DNA from: Lachnospiraceae bacterium
Lineage (GTDB): Bacteria; Bacillota; Clostridia; Lachnospirales; Lachnospiraceae
Assembly: GCA_900771995.1 (NCBI GenBank)
Contig: CAAGQC010000051.1
Coordinates: forward strand, 1-22,473
DNA: 22,473 bases
Direction of reading: 5' to 3'
Position numbers and translations under genes: made by a program. Of this stretch, positions 6,861 to 14,885 are shown piece by piece. Under the pieces are notes generated by a model. That model saw only the letters and a program-made list of their open reading frames with translations. It ran no database searches and had not been told where the DNA came from. Every line of letters starts with the position of its first letter. Position 1 is the first letter of the stretch.

Positions 6861-8597
6861 TTACAGTTTCCAGCCGGCGGCTTCCATCTGCGCAGCCTTC
6901 ATGTGCCGGTAGATGCCGTCTTTTGCTTCCAGCTGCGCGGGTGTTCCCTGCTCGGCCACCACGCCGTCCTTCAGCACGACAATCTTATCTGCCTCCGCCA
7001 CAGTACGCATACGGTGCGCAATGATCATAACCGTCTTGTTACGGATCAGTCTGGAGAGGGATTCCTGGATCAGCGTCTCGTTGTCCACATCCAGCGAAGC
7101 CGTCGCCTCATCTAGCAGAATGATGGGTGCATCCTTTAAGAAGGCTCTGGCAATGGAGATCCGCTGTCTCTCACCACCGGACAGTTCCGAACCGTTCTCA
7201 CCGATCATGGTCTGCCAGCCGTTCGGGAGCTTCTCCGCGAACTCATCACAGTGGGCCAGCTTTGCTGCCGCCAGCACTTCTTCATCCGTCGCATTCTGTC
7301 TGCCGATCCGGATATTTTCCATCACCGTATTGTTGAACAGGGTCACATCCTGGAACACAATGGCATACAGGGACATCAGTGACTCCGGATCAATGGTGGA
7401 GATGTCCATGCCGCCCACCGTGATCTTGCCTTTATTAATATCCCAGAACCGGGAAGCCAGTCTGGACACGGTGGTCTTACCGCCGCCGGAAGGACCGATC
7501 AGCGCTGTCACTTCGCCTTGTTTTGCCGTGAAGTCCACATCTTTGAGCACAGTATCCTGACTGTCATAGGAAAATCCCACATGGGAAAATTCGATATCAT
7601 ACCCCTTGGGATCCATGGTATCGGCACCGGTCTGGATGTCATGGGACAGGATTTCATCCAAACGGTCACTCTGCACACTGCTGTTGATAATGGCCGCCAG
7701 ATTCTGCAATGCCACCTGTAGGGGATCATACATTCTGGATATCAGCAGCAGGAATACGAAGAAGGTCAGAATATCGATCTCTCCCCTTACCAACAACACG
7801 CCGCCGGTCAGCGCCACGGTAGCGATGCCCAGTTTTAAGATCATCTGGGCACTTCCCACAAATACTGCGGTACCAAGCTCCGTCACCAGTGCATGTTTCT
7901 CCACTGCACGGATCTTACTCTCTAATCCTTCCATGTACTCTGCCTGTGCATTGTTGGCCCGTAGGTCGCGTACCGTTTCCAGACATTCCTGAATACCGTC
8001 CGCACAGTCCATTTTTAACTTCATCTGCTTCTTGCTCAGGCTCTTCTGTACCCTGCCGGAACAGCCCACAATGAGGAAGGATACGGGCAGTACCCATAAT
8101 GCCGCGATAGCCATTTTCCAGTTCATGAAAAAGATGCTGACGGCAATCAGGGTGGTGGAGATACCGGAACCAACCAGTTCCGGAATGAAATGGGAGGATG
8201 CGGTCTCCATAGTGGCACAGTCTGCCATAATGGTGCTGGTCAGATCGGACAGATCCTTTTTTCCGAAAAAGGATAAGGGGATCTTACGAAGCTGCTCTGC
8301 CAATGCGATTCTCCGCACTCCGCTCTCCACATAAGTCGCCAGAAATGTAGCTCGGTACTGTACCAGTGTCGTGAGGGCGATCAGCAGAAGACACAGCAGA
8401 CAGCCCACAATATAGAACACACCTCTGCCTGCCATAGTGCCCTGTAAATAATCTCTTACCAGAAAATACAGCATCCATACCGGGAACATCAACACCAGAT
8501 CGGAACATGTTACGGATACAAATGCCTTTATCATATCCTTCGCACCTTTTTCGGAAAGTGCGTATTTATGCTGCAATTTTGCCTGTAAGCTACTCAT
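6861..8597 (-). CDS. ABC exporter half-transporter (membrane domain fused to ATPase), second of pair 1
   Basis: The 578-residue protein has an exporter-type membrane domain (residues about 20-320, six segments) followed by an ATPase domain. Walker A is GPSGGGKT at 368-375, the Q loop Q416, the signature LSGGE at 472-476, Walker B IILLDE at 492-497 and the switch H528. All catalytic residues are present. The signature has E instead of the usual Q, as does its partner. GGGGGAG lies 7 bases before the ATG, and only one base separates it from the stop of the upstream partner, so the two are translationally coupled and probably form a heterodimer. The style is reminiscent of the YbtPQ/IrtAB group, some of which take up siderophores despite an exporter fold, so transport direction is open. 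A multidrug role is equally possible. Confidence 0.93.
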   Translation of the reverse strand: MSSLQAKLQHKYALSEKGAKDMIKAFVSVTCSDLVLMFPVWMLYFLVRDYLQGTMAGRGVFYIVGCLLCLLLIALTTLVQYRATFLATYVESGVRRIALAEQLRKIPLSFFGKKDLSDLTSTIMADCATMETASSHFIPELVGSGISTTLIAVSIFFMNWKMAIAALWVLPVSFLIVGCSGRVQKSLSKKQMKLKMDCADGIQECLETVRDLRANNAQAEYMEGLESKIRAVEKHALVTELGTAVFVGSAQMILKLGIATVALTGGVLLVRGEIDILTFFVFLLLISRMYDPLQVALQNLAAIINSSVQSDRLDEILSHDIQTGADTMDPKGYDIEFSHVGFSYDSQDTVLKDVDFTAKQGEVTALIGPSGGGKTTVSRLASRFWDINKGKITVGGMDISTIDPESLMSLYAIVFQDVTLFNNTVMENIRIGRQNATDEEVLAAAKLAHCDEFAEKLPNGWQTMIGENGSELSGGERQRISIARAFLKDAPIILLDEATASLDVDNETLIQESLSRLIRNKTVMIIAHRMRTVAEADKIVVLKDGVVAEQGTPAQLEAKDGIYRHMKAAQMEAAGWKL

Positions 8598-8598
8598 T

Positions 8599-10374
8599 CT
8601 ATTTCTCCCCCTTTCCTACTTTCCAGCTGACAGATTTGTTGTACGCTTCCCACATGTGGGCATACAGGCCGCCCTGGGCCAGCAATGCTTCATGATTTCC
8701 CTGTTCCACAATTCCTCCATCCTTCAGCACACAGATACGGTCGGCCTCCACGACGGAGGAAAGTCTGTGGGCAATCATGATCACGGTCTTGCCTGCGGAA
8801 AGCCTCGTAAATGCCTTCTGTACCTTTGCCTCATTGTCGGGGTCGGCAAAGGCAGTAGCCTCATCCAGGATCAGGATCGGTGCATTTTTCAGCATAGCTC
8901 TTGCAATGGACAGGCGCTGTGCCTCGCCGCCGGATACATAGGTGCCCTGACTTCCGATGACGGTATCCACGCCCTCCGGCAGCTTTGCAATAATATCCTC
9001 ACACTGGGCATTTTTCAGAGCTTCCATGACTTCCTCTCTGGTGGCATCCTTTTTGCCCATACGAACATTATCATAAATGGACATCTTCAGCAGCTTACTG
9101 TCCTGAAATACGAAGGACACCATATCCATCAGCTGCGGGGAAGGGATCTCCTTCACATCCACACCGCCGATGCAGACCTTTCCTTCCGTGGTATCGTAAA
9201 AGCGGGCGATCAGGCTGGCCAGGGTGGTCTTACCGCCACCGGAGGGGCCTACGAAAGCCACATGCTCCCCTTCTCTGATCTCCAGGTTGATCTGATGCAG
9301 GGCATCTCTTCCCGCATTTTCATAGCGGAAGGATACCTTCTGCAACGCAATGGAATGATCCTTGATGTTCTGTTCTTTTTCTGCTTCCGGCAGAGGCTTC
9401 CTGTTTAAGATATCTTCGATTCTGTTCAGGGAATCTTCCACGAGCATTTTATTTTCTCCACTGTATGCGATTTTACTTAAGGTCACTGTCAATACCGGAG
9501 TGATAATGATGTAAAACAGAAGGTTGATCAGCACCGCAGGATCCCCGCTTGCTCCGCCAAACCAGTATGCGGCACCGATCAGAACGGCGAAGATCGCATT
9601 GATCAGTGTAGTAAAGCCTACCATGGGCCACATCAGTTCTTTGGTATAGGCGATGGTCCATTTTTCATATTTTTTAATAGAGGTCTGGAACCGCTTGAAA
9701 GAAAATACCGACTGTCCGAAGGTCTTCACCACCGGGATACCGCGGACATATTCCACGGCTTCACTGGACATTTCCTCCAACGCATTCTGGTATTCCGTCA
9801 TTTTATCCTTCATGCGCTGTCCGGTCATGGCTCCCATGATGAGAAATGCAAATACCACCGGCACCAGACTCAACAATCCCAGTTTCCAGTCAAATATCAC
9901 CAAAAGTAACAACAGTCCCACGGGCGTTGCCATGGCGCCTGCCTTATCCGGCATTTGGTGTGCCAGATAGGTCTCGGTGGCTGCGGTGGATTCATTGACG
10001 ATCTTGCGGATCTTACCACTGCCCTCACTGTCCATGAATCCCATGGGCAGCGTCAGAATATGACGCATCAGCGTGCTTCGCATATTCGCCTGCACGTGGA
10101 AGGCTGCAATGTGGGAGCACAACAGTGCGCAGATATAAATGATCATGGAAAGCAGTGCAAATCCCACAGCACTCCATCCTAACACCGACAGATTCTGCAC
10201 CTTGCTGTAATCCGGCGCTGCCATCACCACTTCCCGCATGATCCGCCATATGTAATAGAACGGCAATAATGCGATCAGGGCACTGGCGGCAGACAGGATC
10301 CATGACGCAATGGTCAGATACTTGTAGCTGCCCGCATAGGTAAACAGCTTATGCATAGTACTTTCTTTTTTCAT
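8599..10374 (-). CDS. ABC exporter half-transporter, first of pair 1
   Basis: The frame opens at 10404, but the ATG at 10374 is chosen because GAGGG precedes it by 10 bases, whereas the ATG at 10404 has no ribosome site. The 591-residue product has a membrane domain (about residues 20-310) with LLPFYYIWRIMREVV at 36-50, a pattern I associate with YbtPQ/IrtAB-like transporters. The ATPase domain has Walker A GPSGGGKT at 376-383, signature VSGGE at 480-484, Walker B LILDE at 501-505 and H536. Both half-transporters keep the catalytic glutamate, so neither ATP site is obviously degenerate. The gene is first in its operon, 160 bases after a TetR regulator gene, and has operator-like sites over its promoter. 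Confidence 0.93.
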   Translation of the reverse strand: MKKESTMHKLFTYAGSYKYLTIASWILSAASALIALLPFYYIWRIMREVVMAAPDYSKVQNLSVLGWSAVGFALLSMIIYICALLCSHIAAFHVQANMRSTLMRHILTLPMGFMDSEGSGKIRKIVNESTAATETYLAHQMPDKAGAMATPVGLLLLLVIFDWKLGLLSLVPVVFAFLIMGAMTGQRMKDKMTEYQNALEEMSSEAVEYVRGIPVVKTFGQSVFSFKRFQTSIKKYEKWTIAYTKELMWPMVGFTTLINAIFAVLIGAAYWFGGASGDPAVLINLLFYIIITPVLTVTLSKIAYSGENKMLVEDSLNRIEDILNRKPLPEAEKEQNIKDHSIALQKVSFRYENAGRDALHQINLEIREGEHVAFVGPSGGGKTTLASLIARFYDTTEGKVCIGGVDVKEIPSPQLMDMVSFVFQDSKLLKMSIYDNVRMGKKDATREEVMEALKNAQCEDIIAKLPEGVDTVIGSQGTYVSGGEAQRLSIARAMLKNAPILILDEATAFADPDNEAKVQKAFTRLSAGKTVIMIAHRLSSVVEADRICVLKDGGIVEQGNHEALLAQGGLYAHMWEAYNKSVSWKVGKGEK

Positions 10375-10408
10375 GTGATCTTTTCCCTCTTTCCTTTTAT
10401 GCATTTTG

Positions 10409-10438
10409 ACATAACACTGCTTATTTTGAATTAGTCAA
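10409..10438 (-). promoter_or_regulatory. Promoter of ABC pair 1
   Basis: On the minus strand TTGACT (10438-10433) and TTATGT (10414-10409) are separated by 18 bases. The -35 box lies inside the inverted repeat at 10431-10444, and the -10 box lies inside a degenerate copy of the TetR operator at 10411-10424 (ATAACACTGCTTAT on the plus strand). Both overlaps suit repression. Confidence 0.45.
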
Positions 10439-10444
10439 GACTAA
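10431..10444. promoter_or_regulatory. Inverted-repeat operator over the -35 box of ABC pair 1
   Basis: TTAGTCAAGACTAA is a perfect inverted repeat of 6-base arms around AA. It covers the -35 box. The flanks make it match the site at 3471-3487 in 14 of 17 bases. Confidence 0.5.
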
Positions 10445-10460
10445 CCGCATCGGTTTTTAT

Positions 10461-10490
10461 AAGACTGCCTCAGCTTTCAGAAGCAGTCTT
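10461..10490. terminator. Hairpin after the TetR gene, weak terminator candidate
   Basis: AAGACTGC (10461-10468) pairs with GCAGTCTT (10483-10490) around a 14-base loop. It lies 44 bases beyond the TetR stop codon. The T-rich tail is on the plus side (TTCGTTT), while the minus side reads ATAAAAA, so efficient termination of the TetR transcript is doubtful. Confidence 0.3.
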
Positions 10491-10534
10491 TTCGTTTCAG
10501 ATTTTCCAGGTATTTCGGAGGCTTAGTCTTCCCA

Positions 10535-11152
10535 TTACCCCAGCTTTATGATGGCACCCCAGCCACCATAATGATATTTCTCCAGCATGTGGAGGTATTT
10601 TCTGGCGGTATCCCTGTCCATGCGGTGACGAACGACTTCAAACATACTGTCGAACATGGCTCTCGCTGTGATGTGTACGAACTCCTCCGTAATTTCACTG
10701 CCGTCCTGCAGGGACGCCGTCGCCTCCATATATTTGTAGGTGTACTCCGTCTCGATCTCCACCAGATGTTCCACAAAGTCCTGGTACCTGGTACCGTAGG
10801 ACGCATCCAGCAATAGCCGGAACTCTTCAAAATGGTCATAGACATAATCCAACATTTCGTCCATTCCGGAAACCACATAAGTCTCCATCACCTTGGGCTG
10901 AACCTCTGCCTCCCTGGCATGAAATTCTTCCTGCGTCTTCAGAAATATCCGGATCAGTCCCTCTGCCGCCGGCTCCACAATGGCACCAAACAGTCCTTCC
11001 TTATCCCGGAACCTGGAATAGATGGATCCGGTAGTAGTGTCCGCCTTCGCCGCGATGGTCCGCAGGGATGCTTCGGAATATCCCTTCTCCAGGAATTCTT
11101 CTTTTGCGCAGGCCAGAATTTTCTCTGAAACTCCTTCAATCGGTTTTGTCAC
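10535..11152 (-). CDS. TetR/AcrR-family transcriptional repressor
   Basis: The frame can be read from a TTG at 11164, but GGAGG at 11162-11158 sits over that codon and 5 bases before a GTG at 11152, so GTG is the likely start. This gives 205 residues. Residues about 8-56 are the TetR helix-turn-helix (KEEFLEKGYSEASLRTIAAK, then TTTGSIYSRFRDKEGLF). The remainder is an all-helical ligand and dimer domain. The gene has an excellent promoter with a perfect double palindrome at the expected start of transcription, implying autorepression. The downstream ABC pair carries a degenerate copy of the same operator, so it is the likely target. Ligands of such regulators are usually substrates of the pump, but none can be named here. 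Confidence 0.92.
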   Translation of the reverse strand: MTKPIEGVSEKILACAKEEFLEKGYSEASLRTIAAKADTTTGSIYSRFRDKEGLFGAIVEPAAEGLIRIFLKTQEEFHAREAEVQPKVMETYVVSGMDEMLDYVYDHFEEFRLLLDASYGTRYQDFVEHLVEIETEYTYKYMEATASLQDGSEITEEFVHITARAMFDSMFEVVRHRMDRDTARKYLHMLEKYHYGGWGAIIKLG

Positions 11153-11164
11153 TTTTTCCTCCAA

Positions 11165-11202
11165 ATATTTATAACAGTGTTATATAACACTGTTATAAAT
11201 AT
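11165..11202. promoter_or_regulatory. Perfect 38-bp palindrome, tandem TetR operator
   Basis: Every base from 11165 to 11202 pairs with its mirror position. The core is two abutting 13-base palindromes, ATAACAGTGTTAT (11171-11183) and ATAACACTGTTAT (11184-11196). The element overlaps the end of the -10 box and the expected start of the TetR transcript. Two adjacent sites suggest binding of two repressor dimers. Confidence 0.75.
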
Positions 11203-11226
11203 AAACACATTATTTTTTTCTGTCAA
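11198..11226 (-). promoter_or_regulatory. Promoter of the TetR gene
   Basis: On the minus strand TTGACA (11226-11221) and TATATT (11203-11198) are separated by exactly 17 bases, close to consensus. The palindrome begins within the -10 box and extends past the start site. Confidence 0.8.
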
Positions 11227-11241
11227 GAGGGAAAACTTATT

Positions 11242-12990
11242 TTAAAGTTCAGCCCGCACCATCGTGCACACCCGGTCTGCCAGTTCGATGGTGGAGGGTC
11301 TGTGGGCGATCATGAGGATCGTCTTCTGTCCTTGGAGGTTCCGCAGAGCTTCGTTAACCGCCTGTTCGGACTCGTTATCCAGTGCCGAGGTTGCCTCATC
11401 CAGCAGGATGATGGAAGTATCTTTTAAGATTGCTCTGGCAATGGCAATCCGCTGTCTCTGCCCTCCGGAGAGATTGTTGCCCCGCTCGCCCACCGTCGTA
11501 TCATACCCTTCCGGGAATTCCATGATAAACTCATGGGCGTGCGCCTGCTTTGCCGCTTCCCCGATCTCTTCCTCTGTGGCATCCGGTCTTCCCATACGGA
11601 TATTCTCCGCAATGGAGCCCTGGAACAGGTACGGCTCCTGGGGGACATAGGCGATCTGACGGCGCAGGTCTGCCAGATTCTCTTCCCGCATGGACGCTCC
11701 GTTCACCCGGATGTCACCGTCACCAAGGGGATACAGTCCCAGAAGCAGCTTGGACAAGGTTGTCTTGCCACAGCCGGAAGCACCGGTGATGGCGACGCAT
11801 TCTCCCTTTTTTACCTCTAAGGAGAAATCGCGGAGTACATCCTCTTCTCCGGTGTAGGAAAAGCGGATAGCGTGGATCTCCACAGCATTAGGTATCTGTG
11901 TTTCCGCCACGTTCTGTTCCGCGGTTGTCTCTGACGGTGCCTTTCGTCCGGTCTGTCCGGCCGGCGTCCGGGCCTGCGCTGTCTTCGCGGTCTGTTCTCC
12001 GTCATTCTCACGATACCAGTTGGCCGGCTCTCTCGCCTCATCGAGAAAATCAAAAATATTCTGGGCATTGGCGAGACACCCCACCAGCTCCGGAATGTAT
12101 CTTCCGATCTGTAAAAACTGGAAGGAGAAGGAAGCATACATGGTGTAGATCGCAGCCAGCGCTCCCAGTGTGGTGTAGCCTTTGTCCACATAATAAATTC
12201 CCAGCATTAAAAACACCAGCGAACACAACAGTTCAAAGCCCTTGCTGCTGCCCTCCAGACAGGCAGTATACAACGTCTTGCGGCCGTATTTTTTCTCATA
12301 GCGGTGGTTCTCTTCTCCGAACTTTGCCACGGTTCCCCGGCCGCCCCGGAACATCCGCACCTGCTCCATTCCCTGCAACATATCCGACAGCCGGTTCGTC
12401 ATGGCAGTACTTACTCCCGACAATTCTCTGCTGATGCGGTGCATAGGATTTAACAATAACAGCTCAATGGCCATCATCACACTGTTGACCGCCAGCAGAC
12501 ATAGCGTCAGCTGCCAGCTCAGCAAAAACATGGGAACCAGATAGGCCACCACCTGTAAAAAAGGCATGACCACTCTCCGCAGTCTGGAACCGTAGATGTC
12601 ACCCATTTTGGTAAGATCATAGGACACCTTGGAAACGATCTCGCCGCTGTGGTGTTTTTCATAATAGCTGTAGGGAAGGCTCATCTCTGCATCCAGCACC
12701 TTCTCCGACAGATCACCGTAGACTCTTTTTGCCTCCACGTTGTAACGGATCGTAGCCACGCGGTAGACCAGCAGCGATACGACACCTATTGCCACGATGA
12801 CTGCAATGGAATAGCCCAGTCTCTCATACTCACCGGTCTGTGCGATGTCCACCACGCATTTCATCAACAGGGAACTCATGATCCCGAACAACGCAAAAGT
12901 CACGCTCATAACGAAGATGGAACCGAGATAGACAAACCGCTTTTTCCCCATGACACGCATGGAGCGGATAAATAACTTATAATTTTCCAT
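11242..12990 (-). CDS. ABC exporter half-transporter with short C-terminus, second of pair 2
   Basis: The frame opens at 13020, but AGGAGG lies 7 bases before the ATG at 12990, which is chosen. This start overlaps the end of the upstream partner by 14 bases. The 582-residue protein has a six-segment membrane domain (about 15-310), then a linker at 325-368 rich in A, T, Q and E that is longer than usual, then the ATPase: Walker A GASGCGKT at 403-410, LSGGQ at 507-511, Walker B IILLDE at 527-532 and H563. It stops 19 residues after the switch histidine (ADRVCTMVRAEL), so the usual GxIxExGxHxEL ending is missing. The ATP site itself is complete. The pair probably forms a heterodimeric multidrug or peptide exporter. 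Confidence 0.92.
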   Translation of the reverse strand: MENYKLFIRSMRVMGKKRFVYLGSIFVMSVTFALFGIMSSLLMKCVVDIAQTGEYERLGYSIAVIVAIGVVSLLVYRVATIRYNVEAKRVYGDLSEKVLDAEMSLPYSYYEKHHSGEIVSKVSYDLTKMGDIYGSRLRRVVMPFLQVVAYLVPMFLLSWQLTLCLLAVNSVMMAIELLLLNPMHRISRELSGVSTAMTNRLSDMLQGMEQVRMFRGGRGTVAKFGEENHRYEKKYGRKTLYTACLEGSSKGFELLCSLVFLMLGIYYVDKGYTTLGALAAIYTMYASFSFQFLQIGRYIPELVGCLANAQNIFDFLDEAREPANWYRENDGEQTAKTAQARTPAGQTGRKAPSETTAEQNVAETQIPNAVEIHAIRFSYTGEEDVLRDFSLEVKKGECVAITGASGCGKTTLSKLLLGLYPLGDGDIRVNGASMREENLADLRRQIAYVPQEPYLFQGSIAENIRMGRPDATEEEIGEAAKQAHAHEFIMEFPEGYDTTVGERGNNLSGGQRQRIAIARAILKDTSIILLDEATSALDNESEQAVNEALRNLQGQKTILMIAHRPSTIELADRVCTMVRAEL

Positions 12991-14707
12991 GGTCTGCCTC
13001 CTCTCCGTACATTGCCGCATAGACTCCGCCCTGTTTCAACAGTTCCGCATGGGTGCCGCATTCCGTGATCCGTCCCTGTTTCAGTACATAGATCCGGTCC
13101 GCATTCTGTATGGTAGACAGTCGGTGGGCAATGGTAATACAGGTTCTCCCTGCCATCACGGAGCGGATAGCCTCCTGGATCCCGCTCTCCGTCTCCACAT
13201 CCAAAGCGGAAGTCGGCTCATCCAACAAAAGCACCGGAGCATCCTTCAGAACCGCTCTGGCAATGGCCAGCCGCTGTTTCTGTCCTCCGGAGAGAATGGC
13301 TCCCCGTTCTCCCACCATCGTCTGATAGCCCTCGGGCAATGTCTGTATGAAATCATGGATCTGCGCCTTTTTGCAGGCTTCCACAATCTCTTCTCCGGTG
13401 GCTCCCGGCTTACTGTAGGCAATGTTCTCCTCAATAGTCGTGGGGAACAGAAATACATTCTGGGACACCAGCGCGATCTGCTCCCGCAGGGCTTCCCTGT
13501 TCCATTCCTCGATCCGTCTGTCGAAAATACGGTATTCCCCTCCCGTCTTTTCATAAAAGCCGCAGAGGATGCGGAAGATCGTGCTCTTTCCGCCGCCGGA
13601 CTCTCCCACAAACGCTATGTTTTCTCCCTTTTTCACGGAAAAAGTAAGTTCCTGCAATACCGGTACGTTTTCCTGATAGGAAAAATCCACCTTTTCAAAT
13701 GCGATCACGTTCTCTGCCGCCCGGGTCTCTGCATCTGCGCATCCTTCGCCGGAGGGTTCCTCCTCTGCGGACAGGATCTTTTCCACACGATCCGCACTGA
13801 CCATTCCGGTGGACGCATCCACCATGGCAAAGGGCAGTCCGGTATAGGCATCCACGAACTTGCTCAGGATCAGGATAAATCCTACCAGTCCGCCCAGACT
13901 GACCTCTCCTCGGCTGACCAGCCACACGGCATAAACAGCACTGATAATGTTGGGAAGCCACTGGATCAGCTTTCTTACAACGATGGCCGTGTTGGTGATC
14001 TGGGTGCGCTTCTCCTCATTCTCCACCAGTTCCACCGACGCTTTGTGCATCTTTTTGCGGAAGACCTCTTCGATGCCGGAGGAACGCAGTACCAAAATGC
14101 CGCTGACCGCATCCTGGGCGATCTGCGCCATCACGTCTGTCTTCTGTCTGTAGTTCGCCTGCAGACCACGGATCCGTTTTACCAGCTTCCCGGCGATCCA
14201 AAAGATCAGGGGATAGGTGATCAGGATGACCATAAGTAACCCCAGATTCGTCTCTCCGATGTAGGCCGCATAGGTAAAAATACCGATGAAGCTGGCGATC
14301 ATGTCCGGCAGCACGGTCTCTAAGAAGCTGGCGATCTCCCCCAGGTCTCCGATGACTTTATTGAGCAGTGTGGCGGAATAGTTCGCATCAAAATATTTAT
14401 ACTCCGTCCGGTACAGCTTCTCCGCCACCAGATCACGGTATTCCGTGCAAACCGCCACCGCATACCGGCTGGCTGCCGCACTCTGCAAAAAGGCGGCAAT
14501 GGTGCCCACCACCGTATAGGTCAAAAATTGCAGCAGAAAGCTGCCAAACAGGACTTGCCTGCCTGACAGCATTTCATCGATCACGTCGCTGATGATTTTA
14601 TTTCCCTGTACAAGAATCACGCTGACGGCCAATGCCAGAATTGCCTCTGCCAGAAGCAGCCCGCCGTGTCGTATCATACAGCCTGCGAATACCTTCCTGT
14701 TCTTCAT
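12977..14707 (-). CDS. ABC exporter half-transporter, first of pair 2
   Basis: The 576-residue protein has six membrane segments in residues about 15-300, an acidic connector at 313-333, and an ATPase domain with Walker A GESGGGKS at 368-375, LSGGQ at 472-476, Walker B VLLLDE at 492-497 followed by PTSALD, and H528. It ends with the normal GRITECGTHAELL element that its partner lacks. GGGGGG lies 5 bases before the ATG at 14707. The operon has a strong promoter at 14829-14858 with a LexA-like box in the spacer, and a leader of about 115 bases. The substrate is unknown; the pair is only loosely related in sequence to pair 1, so it is not a recent duplication. Confidence 0.93.
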   Translation of the reverse strand: MKNRKVFAGCMIRHGGLLLAEAILALAVSVILVQGNKIISDVIDEMLSGRQVLFGSFLLQFLTYTVVGTIAAFLQSAAASRYAVAVCTEYRDLVAEKLYRTEYKYFDANYSATLLNKVIGDLGEIASFLETVLPDMIASFIGIFTYAAYIGETNLGLLMVILITYPLIFWIAGKLVKRIRGLQANYRQKTDVMAQIAQDAVSGILVLRSSGIEEVFRKKMHKASVELVENEEKRTQITNTAIVVRKLIQWLPNIISAVYAVWLVSRGEVSLGGLVGFILILSKFVDAYTGLPFAMVDASTGMVSADRVEKILSAEEEPSGEGCADAETRAAENVIAFEKVDFSYQENVPVLQELTFSVKKGENIAFVGESGGGKSTIFRILCGFYEKTGGEYRIFDRRIEEWNREALREQIALVSQNVFLFPTTIEENIAYSKPGATGEEIVEACKKAQIHDFIQTLPEGYQTMVGERGAILSGGQKQRLAIARAVLKDAPVLLLDEPTSALDVETESGIQEAIRSVMAGRTCITIAHRLSTIQNADRIYVLKQGRITECGTHAELLKQGGVYAAMYGEEADHGKL

Positions 14708-14828
14708 ATGTCCCCCCGGTATCTTTTGTTCGTAATTTTATAAATCAATTTTATTATAAATTACAGCAAAAAGTGAACCGCCATTCACGTCAATGTGAAG
14801 CAGCACCTTAAGGCTAACGCCCAAATAC

Positions 14829-14858
14829 ATTATATAGAACGCTTGTTCTGTTTGTCAA
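14829..14858 (-). promoter_or_regulatory. Promoter of ABC pair 2
   Basis: On the minus strand TTGACA (14858-14853) and TATAAT (14834-14829) are both perfect matches, separated by 18 bases. The spacer contains the inverted repeat at 14836-14849. Confidence 0.75.
14836..14849 (-). promoter_or_regulatory. LexA/SOS-box-like inverted repeat in the pair 2 promoter
   Basis: On the minus strand the sequence is AGAACAAGCGTTCT. It fits GAACRNRYGTTC, the core of the Bacillus-type SOS box, with mismatches only at the outermost base on each side. It lies between perfect -35 and -10 boxes, where a bound repressor would block polymerase. Another regulator with a similar site cannot be excluded. Confidence 0.5.
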
Positions 14859-14885
14859 CTTAATTATTGCTTGTATTCGCTTTTC

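Noticed and set aside
6861..10374. Naming pair 1 as a siderophore importer (YbtPQ-like)
   Set aside because: The resemblance is in general style only; no siderophore synthesis or binding gene is nearby.
10375..10404. Start of the first ABC gene of pair 1 at 10404
   Set aside because: That ATG lies just after the putative -10 box, without a ribosome site; 10374 is preceded by GAGGG.
12989..14239. Long plus-strand open frame (416 codons) opposite an ABC transporter gene
   Set aside because: It is the antisense shadow of a strongly supported ABC transporter; the product has no domain and no ribosome site was seen.
11242..14707. Pair 2 as a recent duplication of pair 1
   Set aside because: Motif spelling (LSGGQ versus LSGGE/VSGGE), linkers and membrane domains differ widely.
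14738..14830. 30-codon minus-strand frame in the leader of ABC pair 2 as a regulatory leader peptide
   Set aside because: Its ATG overlaps the -10 box (14829-14834), so it lies upstream of the expected transcription start, and there is no ribosome site.
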